NCBI RefSeq assembly: GCF_035609205.1
Contig: NZ_CP141184.1
Location: 2,198,501-2,262,500, forward strand
Reading direction: 5' to 3'
Length of the DNA: 64,000 bases
DNA from: Hymenobacter sp. GOD-10R
GTDB taxonomy: Bacteria > Bacteroidota > Bacteroidia > Cytophagales > Hymenobacteraceae
The position numbers and the translations under genes are program-made. Each line of letters opens with the position of its first letter. Within the stretch, counting starts at the first letter, position 1. The notes below the pieces were generated by a model. It was not told the DNA's origin and made no database searches. It was given only the letters and a program-made list of their open reading frames with translations. Positions 18,634 through 26,502 of the stretch are shown in pieces.

Positions 18634-21600
18634 TCAGCGCAACAGCCGCAAGGTGGTATCTAGGCGCTGGGTAAGCAGGAGTTGCTGGTACTGCTTGCGG
18701 AGGGCCGCTTGCTGTTGGCGCTGTTCGCTTTTCTTGAAAAGCCGCACGTTGTACTTAGCACCGGGGGATGGGCGTTTCAGATTCACGTAGGTGAGGGCGC
18801 GGCTGGGACGCTGCGCGGCTTCGCCGCTCTGGATGCGGGCGATGCGCTTTTCGTTGTTGCCGAATAATGCCTGCAGAGGACTCAGGCCGATGTACAGATC
18901 TGACCGCCCATCTAGGCCGTAGCGGCCGCTGATGTGCAGATCGGAGAGGTTACTGTTCAGGTGCAGCGACGGAATTAGGAGCTGGCCCCGATCAAGAATG
19001 AAGCGGGTACTCACTGGCTCGAAATACAAGTGATTGGTGCGTTTATCCTTCAGGAAGCGCAGCGTTTGCGTGAGAGCCTCCACATCCATCAGCTCCAAAT
19101 CGCGCAGGTCGGTGCGCAGGTACCCTAGGGTTTGGTCAAAGTCGGGGAGGAAGTCGGCGTTGAGGTCGGTGCGCACGTCGGCGGCGCAATGCATCGAGCC
19201 GCGTACGTTGTCGCCTTTCATGATGTTGAGGTTCATGGCCGTGGCGGCCGTGAATAGCTCTGAAAGCTGAATATTATCGAGCAGCGCTTGCACGTGCAGC
19301 GGGTGATGGCGCCGACCAGCGTTGGTGCGCATAAAGCCACGCAGCTGTATTTTCCCCTGAAAAGCGTTCAGCGAGCAATCATCGAGGCGGGCGGCGCCAT
19401 CGCGCAAGCGCGAGACCAACCGGAAGTCGCTGCCGGTCAGAGAGGCGTAGCGCACGTGGGCGGCTTGCACACGTACCATCGCCGTGAGCGAGCCATCTGC
19501 CAGCATGGCCGCAGCAGCTTGGCGGTTCTTGGGTACGTTCGCAACAGGTTGCGCGGTGGACTCATCGTCATCACCGGCTGGGTTGATGCTAGCTAGCAGC
19601 TTCAGCAGCTCTTGCACGTCGAGGGTGGCATAGCGTAGATCCAAGCTGGCATCGGCGGCTTTCAGGTGGTTGCCGGCTACTTGAGCCCACGCCGTGGCGT
19701 TTCCCTGCCCGCCCCGTGTGGTGTTAAACCGAAGATAGGGCATGCGCAACTTGTTTTCTTGCTTGTCGAAGCGCACCTGTAGGTTCCGAAGGTGCTCCTG
19801 GCTCGACAACTGCACAGCATCTATTGTGCACGTAATATGGCCATTGGCAGCCAGCAGTAGCTCACGCAGCGCCGGACTAGTAGGAGCCTTCGTCGAGCGC
19901 TGCGGGGGGCGCGACATCTTGGCGAGTAAGTGCTGGTAGTTGATCGTTGCGAAGTGCACGCCTACCTCAAAATCGACGGGCGCCACCCGGTGCGTGGTAT
20001 CTGTAGACCACCGTACCTGGCCCCGCACCTGGCCGCCCCACACGTCGCCGGCTAAGTTGGAGAGCTGTACTTGGCGGCCATCATGGCGAACCGTTACGGC
20101 GAGATGCCGGAGCGTATCGGTTGGTAAGAGCAACTGCTGGCAGCGAAGCGATACATCTAGGCGCAAACCGGGCGGGAAAAGGTCCGGACCTAGGTTCGTA
20201 GAATGCTGAGTTTGCTGGTTCTTGTTGCGCTTGCGTGCCAGGCCAGGCGTAGTGGCAGGTTTGGCGGCCAAGGGTAGGGGACGCAGCAACTCGCGTAGGC
20301 GGCTTATGTGCAGTTTGTCGACGGTAAAGTTGCCCTTGATAGAAGTAACTGGCTGCTGGCCGGTCAGATAATCCAATAGGTTTTTAGTGGTGGCAGCGGC
20401 TTTGAACCGCATCTTATCCAACACGCCTGAGGCATCCGACAGCTGCCAAACGCTGTTTTGCAAACCGATCCGTACGTTCAGCTCCGACATGTCGGCACCC
20501 CGATCGAGCAATACAAACGAAGCATTGCGCAACGCCACGGAGCCCTGAACCGATAAGCTAGGTTGGTGCGCTATTGCTGTGCGCGTACCCGGTGGGGGCG
20601 GTAAGAGGCCGCGCAGGCGCACATCGAGCTGGGCGGTGCCGTGGCGGGCCCGCCACAAGCCCGGCGACACCACCGCGGCTAGTTCCGGTAACTCGGTGCG
20701 CCCAGTCAGGCGGCCATTCACAAACGGGTGGTCAAAGTCGCGCAGCTGCATGGCAATATTGAGCTGCCCGGCAGAGGAGTAGATGCGGCAATGGTCAAAC
20801 GTGAGGCTTGTGGTGCGGCTATTCTGCTCCGGGCCGTTGTCGTAGGTGCCTGCTAGGTCCCACCGATCGATGCGGCGGGTTGAGTCGGGCCACTGCAAGC
20901 TAGCCCCGCGTAGCGCAAACTTCAGCACGTTGCGGGTGCTAACGGTGGGGCCGTTCAGCCCCGAAATGGTGTACACGATGTGGGCCTTACTCGGGCTGGT
21001 GGCACCCGCCAAATAAGTATGCAAGCTAGGAGGCAAGGCCGTGTAGAGCACTTCCATCAGCGGCTGCTTGCCCTCAAAGCGCAGGTTCATGCGCGTCCCG
21101 GCCTTCTCGTTGTCGGTGCCCGTGTGGGTGCCACTGACCTGAATCGTGTCTTCGTTGAGAGTGGCCCAGGAATGCGAGAAGGAGCCCTGGCGCTTTTTGA
21201 ATTCAAAACGATAGTTGGCCCACGCATGCACGGGCTCTTTTTCAAACAACGTGGTGCTGCTGTTACGCAGATAGTCGATTTGGGCATCGAGGGCGCCGCG
21301 GGCGTAGAGAGAGCCATCTTGCACCCGCACGCCGAGGCTAGCCCGCCGCACGCTCGCCCCAAATGAGCTTTGGGCGTACTCATTGCGCGTACGCATCCGG
21401 AAGTTGTGTACGATGAGTGAGTCGAGCACCAGCGTCATCCCCGGCCCGTCGCCACGTTCTTTGCTGCGGTGTTTGCTGTGCAGCCCCCAGCTGTGGCCCA
21501 ACGAGTCGGTCCGCTCCTGGAAGAGGACGCCGCTTATTACCAACCGCGTGACGCGCACGCGGCTGCGTAGCAGGCCAGCTAGCTCTAGGCGCATATCCGC

Positions 21601-21882
21601 ACGGTTTATGCTGAGTACTACTTCGGGTTGATGATACGTGGTGTCCGTCAGTCGCAGGCCACGCAAGGAAGCCGTGACGTGGGGAAAGTCACGCCAGGGC
21701 GAAAATTCAATATCGAACGGCGCCACTACTAGGCTTGAATTATGGCTAATTCGGTCGCGCACCAGCTGCTCTAGTCGGCGGCGTCCATACGCCGAGCCGA
21801 TCAGCCAAGCGACTAAGCTCAACAGTAGCAGTACCAGCAAGAACCCAGCGACGAGCAAGCGCCGAAAAGAAAACCATTTCAT
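18634..21882 (-). CDS. AsmA-like envelope protein
   Basis: A 1082-residue protein with one N-terminal membrane anchor (VAGFLLVLLLLSLVAWLIG) and a very long periplasmic body. The start of the mature part (YGRRRLEQLVRDRISH...FSPWRDFPHVTASLRGLRL) is typical of AsmA, and the region from about 850 (TAATAMNLNIMKGDNVRG...LRDLELMDVEALTQTLRFLKDK) matches the AsmA C-terminal domain. The AsmA/TamB/YhdP superfamily forms long grooved beta-rods that move phospholipid between membranes. The Bacteroidota versions are often about this size. The C-terminus has a basic coiled stretch rich in Q and R. Monocistronic, no partner adjacent. Confidence 0.85.
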   Translation of the reverse strand: MKWFSFRRLLVAGFLLVLLLLSLVAWLIGSAYGRRRLEQLVRDRISHNSSLVVAPFDIEFSPWRDFPHVTASLRGLRLTDTTYHQPEVVLSINRADMRLELAGLLRSRVRVTRLVISGVLFQERTDSLGHSWGLHSKHRSKERGDGPGMTLVLDSLIVHNFRMRTRNEYAQSSFGASVRRASLGVRVQDGSLYARGALDAQIDYLRNSSTTLFEKEPVHAWANYRFEFKKRQGSFSHSWATLNEDTIQVSGTHTGTDNEKAGTRMNLRFEGKQPLMEVLYTALPPSLHTYLAGATSPSKAHIVYTISGLNGPTVSTRNVLKFALRGASLQWPDSTRRIDRWDLAGTYDNGPEQNSRTTSLTFDHCRIYSSAGQLNIAMQLRDFDHPFVNGRLTGRTELPELAAVVSPGLWRARHGTAQLDVRLRGLLPPPPGTRTAIAHQPSLSVQGSVALRNASFVLLDRGADMSELNVRIGLQNSVWQLSDASGVLDKMRFKAAATTKNLLDYLTGQQPVTSIKGNFTVDKLHISRLRELLRPLPLAAKPATTPGLARKRNKNQQTQHSTNLGPDLFPPGLRLDVSLRCQQLLLPTDTLRHLAVTVRHDGRQVQLSNLAGDVWGGQVRGQVRWSTDTTHRVAPVDFEVGVHFATINYQHLLAKMSRPPQRSTKAPTSPALRELLLAANGHITCTIDAVQLSSQEHLRNLQVRFDKQENKLRMPYLRFNTTRGGQGNATAWAQVAGNHLKAADASLDLRYATLDVQELLKLLASINPAGDDDESTAQPVANVPKNRQAAAAMLADGSLTAMVRVQAAHVRYASLTGSDFRLVSRLRDGAARLDDCSLNAFQGKIQLRGFMRTNAGRRHHPLHVQALLDNIQLSELFTAATAMNLNIMKGDNVRGSMHCAADVRTDLNADFLPDFDQTLGYLRTDLRDLELMDVEALTQTLRFLKDKRTNHLYFEPVSTRFILDRGQLLIPSLHLNSNLSDLHISGRYGLDGRSDLYIGLSPLQALFGNNEKRIARIQSGEAAQRPSRALTYVNLKRPSPGAKYNVRLFKKSEQRQQQAALRKQYQQLLLTQRLDTTLRLLR

Positions 21883-22098
21883 AAAAGCAGGCTACTGATC
21901 TCGGCGCCGGGAACGAACAGCAGCCCTCGTGCTACTTCCTGTCGAGCCAGAATCTGAAAGCAATACGAGAAATGGAAGGAATTGGCTGAAGTGAAAAGCA
22001 AAGGCTAGCAAGCACCAACAACGGCCGGTGAAGCTCCTACAAGGCTACCGCCATTGGTGCCTGCTTGGTGGGCGCGAGTTGTTCCGTACTGTTCTTTT

Positions 22099-23082
22099 CT
22101 AGAACGTGTCGTGCTCGGCGGAAGCTAGGTCCTTCAGCGCATCGCGTAAGCCTGCCGGCTCCGCAATGATACCGGCCACGTGCGCGAGGTATTCAGCTTC
22201 GGCGCGCAGGTGGCGTTTGAGCTGGCGCAGCTCGGCTTCCTGCTTTTTGCCGGTGCTGCCCGAGAAGCCATTGGCGCCGTACTTCAACTCGTTGAGCTGC
22301 TGTTTGAGCTCAGTTTGCTGCTGCTGCAAGGCTTGGGTGTAGCGCGCGAGCAAGTTGTCGTCGGGTGCTTCGGCAGAATCTTCGGCCAGGAGTTGCAGGA
22401 GCGTGTAGAGGTCGTTTGCTTCATACGCTTCTGTGATGCGCTGCATGCGGGTCGTCTTTGCGGCGGCACGTTCCGGGTCACGCTCTAAGTCGGGGTGGTT
22501 GACGCGGGCTAGCTGCCGGTACACGGTTTTGGTGTTCGACAGCAGCCGTTGCTGCTCCTCGCGGGCCTGTTGGGCAGCCGCCTCGGCGGCACGCTCCGCT
22601 TTCGTTTTGCGCGTAGCCTTGGCTTGTCGTGCGGCTTCTTCGTGCGAGCTAGGTTCGGTGGCGGGTTCCGGTTGAGTTGGGCGTGGTGGCTTGGTCGCCG
22701 GGTCATACTTCTGCAAAATCTCCGCCTCATCCTCCCCGAAGCGGTCTTGCAGCGAACGGGCATTGCCTACAATTACTTCCACAATCTGCCGCTCCTCGCC
22801 GCGGTTGAAATAGCCGAGCAGCAAGGCTTCTTCCAGCGGCTGATACAGTGCTCGTCGCGCCGCTACCACTGTTTGAGCCAACGGCCCAACTTGCTGCCAG
22901 TAGCGTCGGCGAGCGTCGGCCTGCTCCGCCTTCAGGTCGCGCAGCCGTTGACGCAAGCTCTCCACGTCTTGCACCGCCTGCCGAAACGCTTGCTGAGCCG
23001 GGGAGCTAGGTGCTTCTGCCGGCTGCTTCACGGGTACGTGCTGGGCGGCGGGCAGGTCGATGGCAGGGTTGTGCAGGTTCAT
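22099..23082 (-). CDS. Coiled-coil protein with an HPD-bearing J-like segment
   Basis: A 327-residue cytoplasmic protein that is mostly charged helix. Residues of about 180-235 read like a J-domain: a helix (NTKTVYRQLARVN), the HPD tripeptide at 196-198, then the second half (ERAAAKTTRMQRITEAYEANDLYTLLQL). A true J-domain would recruit and stimulate DnaK. The flanking regions are Ala/Glu/Gln-rich coiled coils. The family is common but uncharacterised in Bacteroidota. A TACCTTTG promoter box lies only four bases upstream of the ATG, which would make the transcript nearly leaderless. Confidence 0.72.
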   Translation of the reverse strand: MNLHNPAIDLPAAQHVPVKQPAEAPSSPAQQAFRQAVQDVESLRQRLRDLKAEQADARRRYWQQVGPLAQTVVAARRALYQPLEEALLLGYFNRGEERQIVEVIVGNARSLQDRFGEDEAEILQKYDPATKPPRPTQPEPATEPSSHEEAARQAKATRKTKAERAAEAAAQQAREEQQRLLSNTKTVYRQLARVNHPDLERDPERAAAKTTRMQRITEAYEANDLYTLLQLLAEDSAEAPDDNLLARYTQALQQQQTELKQQLNELKYGANGFSGSTGKKQEAELRQLKRHLRAEAEYLAHVAGIIAEPAGLRDALKDLASAEHDTF

Positions 23083-23086
23083 AGCG

Positions 23087-23094
23087 CAAAGGTA
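23087..23094 (-). promoter_or_regulatory. -7 promoter box immediately before the J-like gene
   Basis: TACCTTTG on the minus strand fits the Bacteroidota -7 consensus. It ends four bases before the ATG at 23082, so transcription would begin at or very near the start codon. Confidence 0.5.
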
Positions 23095-23116
23095 GGAGAG
23101 AAGGCAAGGAGGAAGG

Positions 23117-23274
23117 CCTAGCGCTAGATTAAACTAGCGCTAGGGTTAATAGCTCCCCTCCTTTTTTAAGGAGGGGGTTGGGGGTGGTCTGGCTAGAGCT
23201 AGAGAACTAAAGCTAGCCTATCGTTCAACGACAAGAAACCACCCCCAACCCCTCCTTAAAAAAGGAGGGGAGCT
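23117..23274. repeat. Hairpin plus long inverted repeat
   Basis: An 11-bp perfect hairpin (CCTAGCGCTAG 23117-23127 with CTAGCGCTAGG 23134-23144) precedes a larger inverted repeat. The latter has arms at 23151-23188 and 23238-23274 that pair nearly base for base (AGCTCCCCTCC... against ...GGAGGGGAGCT), each again with an internal palindrome around TTTAAG/CTTAAA. Design is the same as the repeat at 2851 but the sequence differs. It fills the gap between two minus-strand genes. Confidence 0.8.
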
Positions 23275-23295
23275 TTTTAGTTCTAGTCGAGTTTC

Positions 23296-24198
23296 TTAGC
23301 CAAACAACTCGTACGCTGTGCGAAACGTGTTGCAGTGCGCGTCCACGATGTCGCCGATGCGCTCGGAGTAGCCGCCGCCCATGCTCACGGCTACCGGCAG
23401 TTGGTGCTGGCGGCACAGGCCAAGTACGAACGCATCACGCTGGCGGCAGCCCTCTTTTGTGAGGGCTAGCTTGCCGAGCTTATCGGTAGCTAATACATCG
23501 ACGCCCGCCTGAAAGAAGATGAAATCGGGCTGCACCTGCTCCAAAAGGCTTGGCAGTGTCGCGTGGAGTTGGGCTAGATAAGCCGCATCGCCCATGCCCA
23601 GAGGCAGTTCTACATCGAGGTCCGATTGCTCTTTGCGCAGTGGGTAATTGGCGCCGGCGTGCATGGAGAACGTGAACACCCTAGGTTCGTGGCGGAAGAT
23701 GCTAGCTGTGCCGTCGCCCTGGTGCACGTCCAAATCCACGACCAGTACCTGGCGTGCTAGACCGTGGTGCAGCAGGTGCATGGCCGCAATAGCAATGTCA
23801 TTGAACACGCAGAACCCCTCGCCGCGGTCTGCAAAGGCATGGTGCGTGCCGCCGGCTAGGTTCAGGGCCACCCCGTCGCGCAGGGCGTGCCGCGCCGATT
23901 GCAGCGTGCCGGCGCTGCTGCTCAACGAGCGTAACACCAACCGCTCGCTCTGCGGCAAGCCGAGGCGGCGTACTTCGGCGGGAGAAAGCTGTTGATCACG
24001 CACTTTATGCCAATACTCTAGTGTGTGCACGCGTAACAGGTCTTCCTCAGCACACAGGCCGGGGTCGTAGAAGTCGGTGAGCGGCGCGATGCCTTGCCAC
24101 AACAGCTGCTGATGAATCAGCTCGTACTTAGTGATGGGGAAGCGGTGGCCGGCAGGCAGATCGAGAACGTACCGGTCGGAGGTGGCAAGGCAGGGCAT
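23296..24198 (-). CDS. Histone-deacetylase-superfamily (AcuC-like) deacetylase
   Basis: A 300-residue zinc hydrolase of the HDAC/AcuC/acetylpolyamine amidohydrolase superfamily, likely removing acetyl groups from a small amine or protein lysines in the cytoplasm. Family signatures are present: GGTHHA with the tandem histidines 119-120, the zinc-binding DLDVHQGDGT (D155, D157/H159 region), FSMHAGANYP, FFQAGVDVLATD (second aspartate) and MGGGYS near the C-terminus. Length is normal for the short bacterial class. It has no adjacent partner gene. Confidence 0.88.
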   Translation of the reverse strand: MPCLATSDRYVLDLPAGHRFPITKYELIHQQLLWQGIAPLTDFYDPGLCAEEDLLRVHTLEYWHKVRDQQLSPAEVRRLGLPQSERLVLRSLSSSAGTLQSARHALRDGVALNLAGGTHHAFADRGEGFCVFNDIAIAAMHLLHHGLARQVLVVDLDVHQGDGTASIFRHEPRVFTFSMHAGANYPLRKEQSDLDVELPLGMGDAAYLAQLHATLPSLLEQVQPDFIFFQAGVDVLATDKLGKLALTKEGCRQRDAFVLGLCRQHQLPVAVSMGGGYSERIGDIVDAHCNTFRTAYELFG

Positions 24199-24646
24199 GC
24201 GGCAATAAGCAAAACGGCCGGCAGATCAGCGAAGAACCCCGTGCCTGGCTACGATAACAAGCAGACATACGCAGCGAAGCTAGGGAAGGTGGGTGAGCGG
24301 CACAGCCAAACCTTTGCCTATAGTAAGCTTCAGGCTGTTTCACTTGCCTGAACGATGTAGAGACGCAACACTTTGCGTCTTGTCGTTGCGGATGTTGTTT
24401 GCCTAGGTTACGCTGACCTGGTTGTTCAACGAGGAGACGCAAAGTATTGCGTCTCTACATCGTTTATCCATGCATGAATGAACTCCAACCGCTTTTAGGA
24501 GTTGTCCAGAACCGGACAATAGCTGTTCACTTGTGGACGAAGTTAAAAACTGATAATCAATGTAATATGCTGGATGTAAGGTGGTTTAGCGGGTGGCATG
24601 GCTATTGGATTACGACCTCTACACGTTCATACTAAAACACCATAAA
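24199..24646. other. Intergenic region with inverted repeat and palindromic motif
   Basis: No gene is supported. It contains the inverted repeat at 24351-24464 (separate entry), a small hairpin TTGTCC (24502-24507) with GGACAA (24514-24519), and the 16-base motif AAAAACTGATAATCAA (24545-24560) that also occurs at 135-150. The last 90 bases are AT-rich and probably hold the promoter of the DUF5694 gene. Confidence 0.5.
24351..24464. repeat. Inverted repeat with 38-base arms
   Basis: Arms at 24351-24388 and 24427-24464 pair almost completely (AACGATGTAGAGACGCAA... with ...TTGCGTCTCTACATCGTT). Each arm has an internal hairpin built on GACGCAA/TTGCGTC. Same architecture as the other intergenic repeats in the window, but an unrelated sequence. 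Confidence 0.8.
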
Positions 24647-25531
24647 ATGAAATTCTTATTCGCGCTGCTCGTGGTCTGTTTCCTATTCCCACGTTCCGGA
24701 TGGAGCCAAGAAAAACCTACCCAGATCATGCTACTCGGCTGCGACCATCTGCGGCAGACGTATAAGAAGGATAACCCGAACACCGACGTATTCACGGCCC
24801 GTCGGCAGCAGGAACTAGCCGACTTAATTAGTCGCATTCGCAAGTTTCAACCCGACCTGATTGTGGTCGAGCGGGTGCCTGAAGGCCAAGCGGCCCTCGA
24901 CAGCACCTACGCGCTTTATGTGGCCAACAAACTCCAACTCGCTGATATGGAGGATGGTCGGGGCGAGGAGTATCAACTAGGTTTCGCGCTCGGCAAGCAG
25001 CTAGGCCTAAAAAGGATTGTGGGCGTGAATGCGCCCGGCGGCACTTCGCAAAGCATTCTGAGCAATGGCCAAAACATCGACCTCTACAAAGAAGAAGGCG
25101 TGCAGATGCGCACCTTCTCCAAAGCCAAGCAAGAAGAGCTAGCTTCTGGGAAGCTGACCCTCACCGAGTATTTCACCTTTCTAAATCAACCCGCTGTTAC
25201 GCAGATGATTTACCACCTGCGCTACATCACCCCCGCCCGCGTTACCAACGGCCACTTCACCAACCCCGACGCCATGGTGGACACAGCCTTCGTCAACCCC
25301 CGCTACATCGGCGCCGAACTGACTTCCGTCTTCAAAAACCGCGACTACAAGATCTACTCCAACATTGTGACCACGCAGATGGCCGAGAAAGCGAAAAGGG
25401 TACTGGTGCTTATTGGGGGAGCTCACATTGGCTCCCTACAAAGTATTTTTCGCGATGATCCAGCTTACCAGTTGGTGCCCGCTACTACCTACCTAGGTAA
25501 GACGCGCGTGTCAACCAGCGCCGTGCAATAA
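24647..25531 (+). CDS. DUF5694 secreted protein (TraB/GumN-like)
   Basis: A 294-residue protein with a signal peptide (MKFLFALLVVCFLFPRSGWSQ) and a mature domain starting KPTQIMLLGCDHLRQT. This start, with the later DLIVVERVPEGQ and the C-terminal KRVLVLIGGAHIGSLQ, fits the DUF5694 family, which I relate to the TraB/GumN (erythromycin-esterase-like) fold by its GxxH...E...GxxH pattern. The biochemical role is unknown; location is periplasmic or outer-membrane. The ATG at 24647 is chosen because the signal peptide begins there. Confidence 0.78.
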   Translation: MKFLFALLVVCFLFPRSGWSQEKPTQIMLLGCDHLRQTYKKDNPNTDVFTARRQQELADLISRIRKFQPDLIVVERVPEGQAALDSTYALYVANKLQLADMEDGRGEEYQLGFALGKQLGLKRIVGVNAPGGTSQSILSNGQNIDLYKEEGVQMRTFSKAKQEELASGKLTLTEYFTFLNQPAVTQMIYHLRYITPARVTNGHFTNPDAMVDTAFVNPRYIGAELTSVFKNRDYKIYSNIVTTQMAEKAKRVLVLIGGAHIGSLQSIFRDDPAYQLVPATTYLGKTRVSTSAVQ

Positions 25532-25718
25532 CCCCTTGATTATCGTTGAACGTCACGCTTCGGCAAGCGCATCATGACAAAACTAAAATCATAAATAGGC
25601 ACACATTTTAAATAGCGAGCAGGGGAGAGTTAATTAGTTATTCTAGAAGAATCCTGTTCGTTTTTGGATTCTGTAATTTACGTTAATAAAAAAAAGTAAA
25701 AATATTTTTTGATAGATA

Positions 25719-25750
25719 TTGACTTTAAGAAAATAACCTTTCTATATTTG
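25719..25750 (+). promoter_or_regulatory. Bacteroidota-type promoter for a putative small RNA
   Basis: TTG at 25719-25721 and TATATTTG at 25743-25750 match the -33 and -7 elements with about 21 bases between. The surroundings are very AT-rich. Transcription would start near 25756. Confidence 0.6.
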
Positions 25751-25756
25751 TCACGT

Positions 25757-25950
25757 TCAAAGCACAAAACTTAACCAGACTTCTTAGTCAATCCTCGTCA
25801 TGCGGCGCCACGAATCAAATTTCTGCCCCACGCAAAGTCAGCTGAAGCGCGATGTTCAGCCGGGGTTCGGCGCGTATGAAATGAGGTAGGTTTACCTGAT
25901 AGAAACCAACCATATGAAACGCCCGAACCCACCAAGGTTCGGGCGTTTTT
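25757..25950 (+). ncRNA. Putative small RNA of about 190 nt
   Basis: Defined by the promoter just upstream and a strong intrinsic terminator at its 3' end. No convincing reading frame spans it. Small helices are visible: GCTGAA (25841-25846) with TTCAGC (25855-25860) and AGGTA/TACCT near 25884-25897. It does not match a riboswitch or 6S layout that I can recognise. It could be a free small RNA or a terminated leader of the Ro60 operon; its location next to a Y RNA locus is notable. Confidence 0.45.
25917..25950 (+). terminator. Strong rho-independent terminator
   Basis: A 13-bp stem, AAACGCCCGAACC (25917-25929) with GGTTCGGGCGTTT (25936-25948), has a 6-base loop and is followed by TTCTTTTTCC. 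A textbook intrinsic terminator on the plus strand. Confidence 0.88.
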
Positions 25951-26502
25951 CTTTTTCCTCTATCCTAAGCAGTTACTTCCATGACGTCTTCTCATCACTC
26001 CTCCTTTTGCTTGGCAGCCACATATCCAGCCCAAGTGCTAGGGTCGTGGTGTGACGCCCTGGACCAGCTACGAAAGCCAAACGGCTGGCGAAAACGTAGC
26101 TAAGAGTACCGGTTTATTTACGGTTCGTGAATTTCTAAATCGGTTTTATTCTCGGGTTGTATTTTCTGTTTTAATCGTCAGTAAATGACGATGCGGAAAA
26201 GTATTGCCTAAAGTTTTTGCTTCGATAATAATTTATTAACGGCAATTAATTCCGCTGGAATTGCCGAACGGATGGTTACACCCTTTTTCTTCTACGGCCA
26301 TGTACGAAATCTTTAGACTATCATTTAGTAATTCAGCACCTACTTCATTAGCTGATTTATCACATAGCAAACAATCGCGCTCGGATTCGAAAAATAGCCA
26401 TCCCAACGCCAAACTTGACTCCGTTAAATCGGTCAAGCCACTCAAAACCTAGCCTTTTATTCCGAAGCCTCGCTTCTCTTTACCCGATTACGCTTTCCTG
26501 TT

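Larger units (their letters stand above)
25532..26502. other. 970-base stretch upstream of the Ro60 gene
   Basis: An AT-rich region lies at about 25570-25760, then a promoter-to-terminator unit (25719-25950, separate entries), then more sequence of unclear role. From 26110 to 26470 the sequence is again AT-rich and has two small hairpins (ATCGTCA/TGACGAT around 26180 and GGCAATT/AATTGCC around 26240-26265). Short frames on both strands at 26236-26452 begin only with TTG or lack family-like features, so I do not call them genes. The 5' end of the Ro60 transcript should lie in here. Confidence 0.5.

Noticed and set aside
25915..26055. A 46-codon leader peptide starting at ATG 25915
   Set aside because: Its first codons are the stem of a strong terminator, which is the simpler reading.
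26236..26445. A 69-residue minus-strand gene upstream of Ro60
   Set aside because: It begins with TTG, has no recognisable family or start signal, and the opposite strand has an equally open frame.
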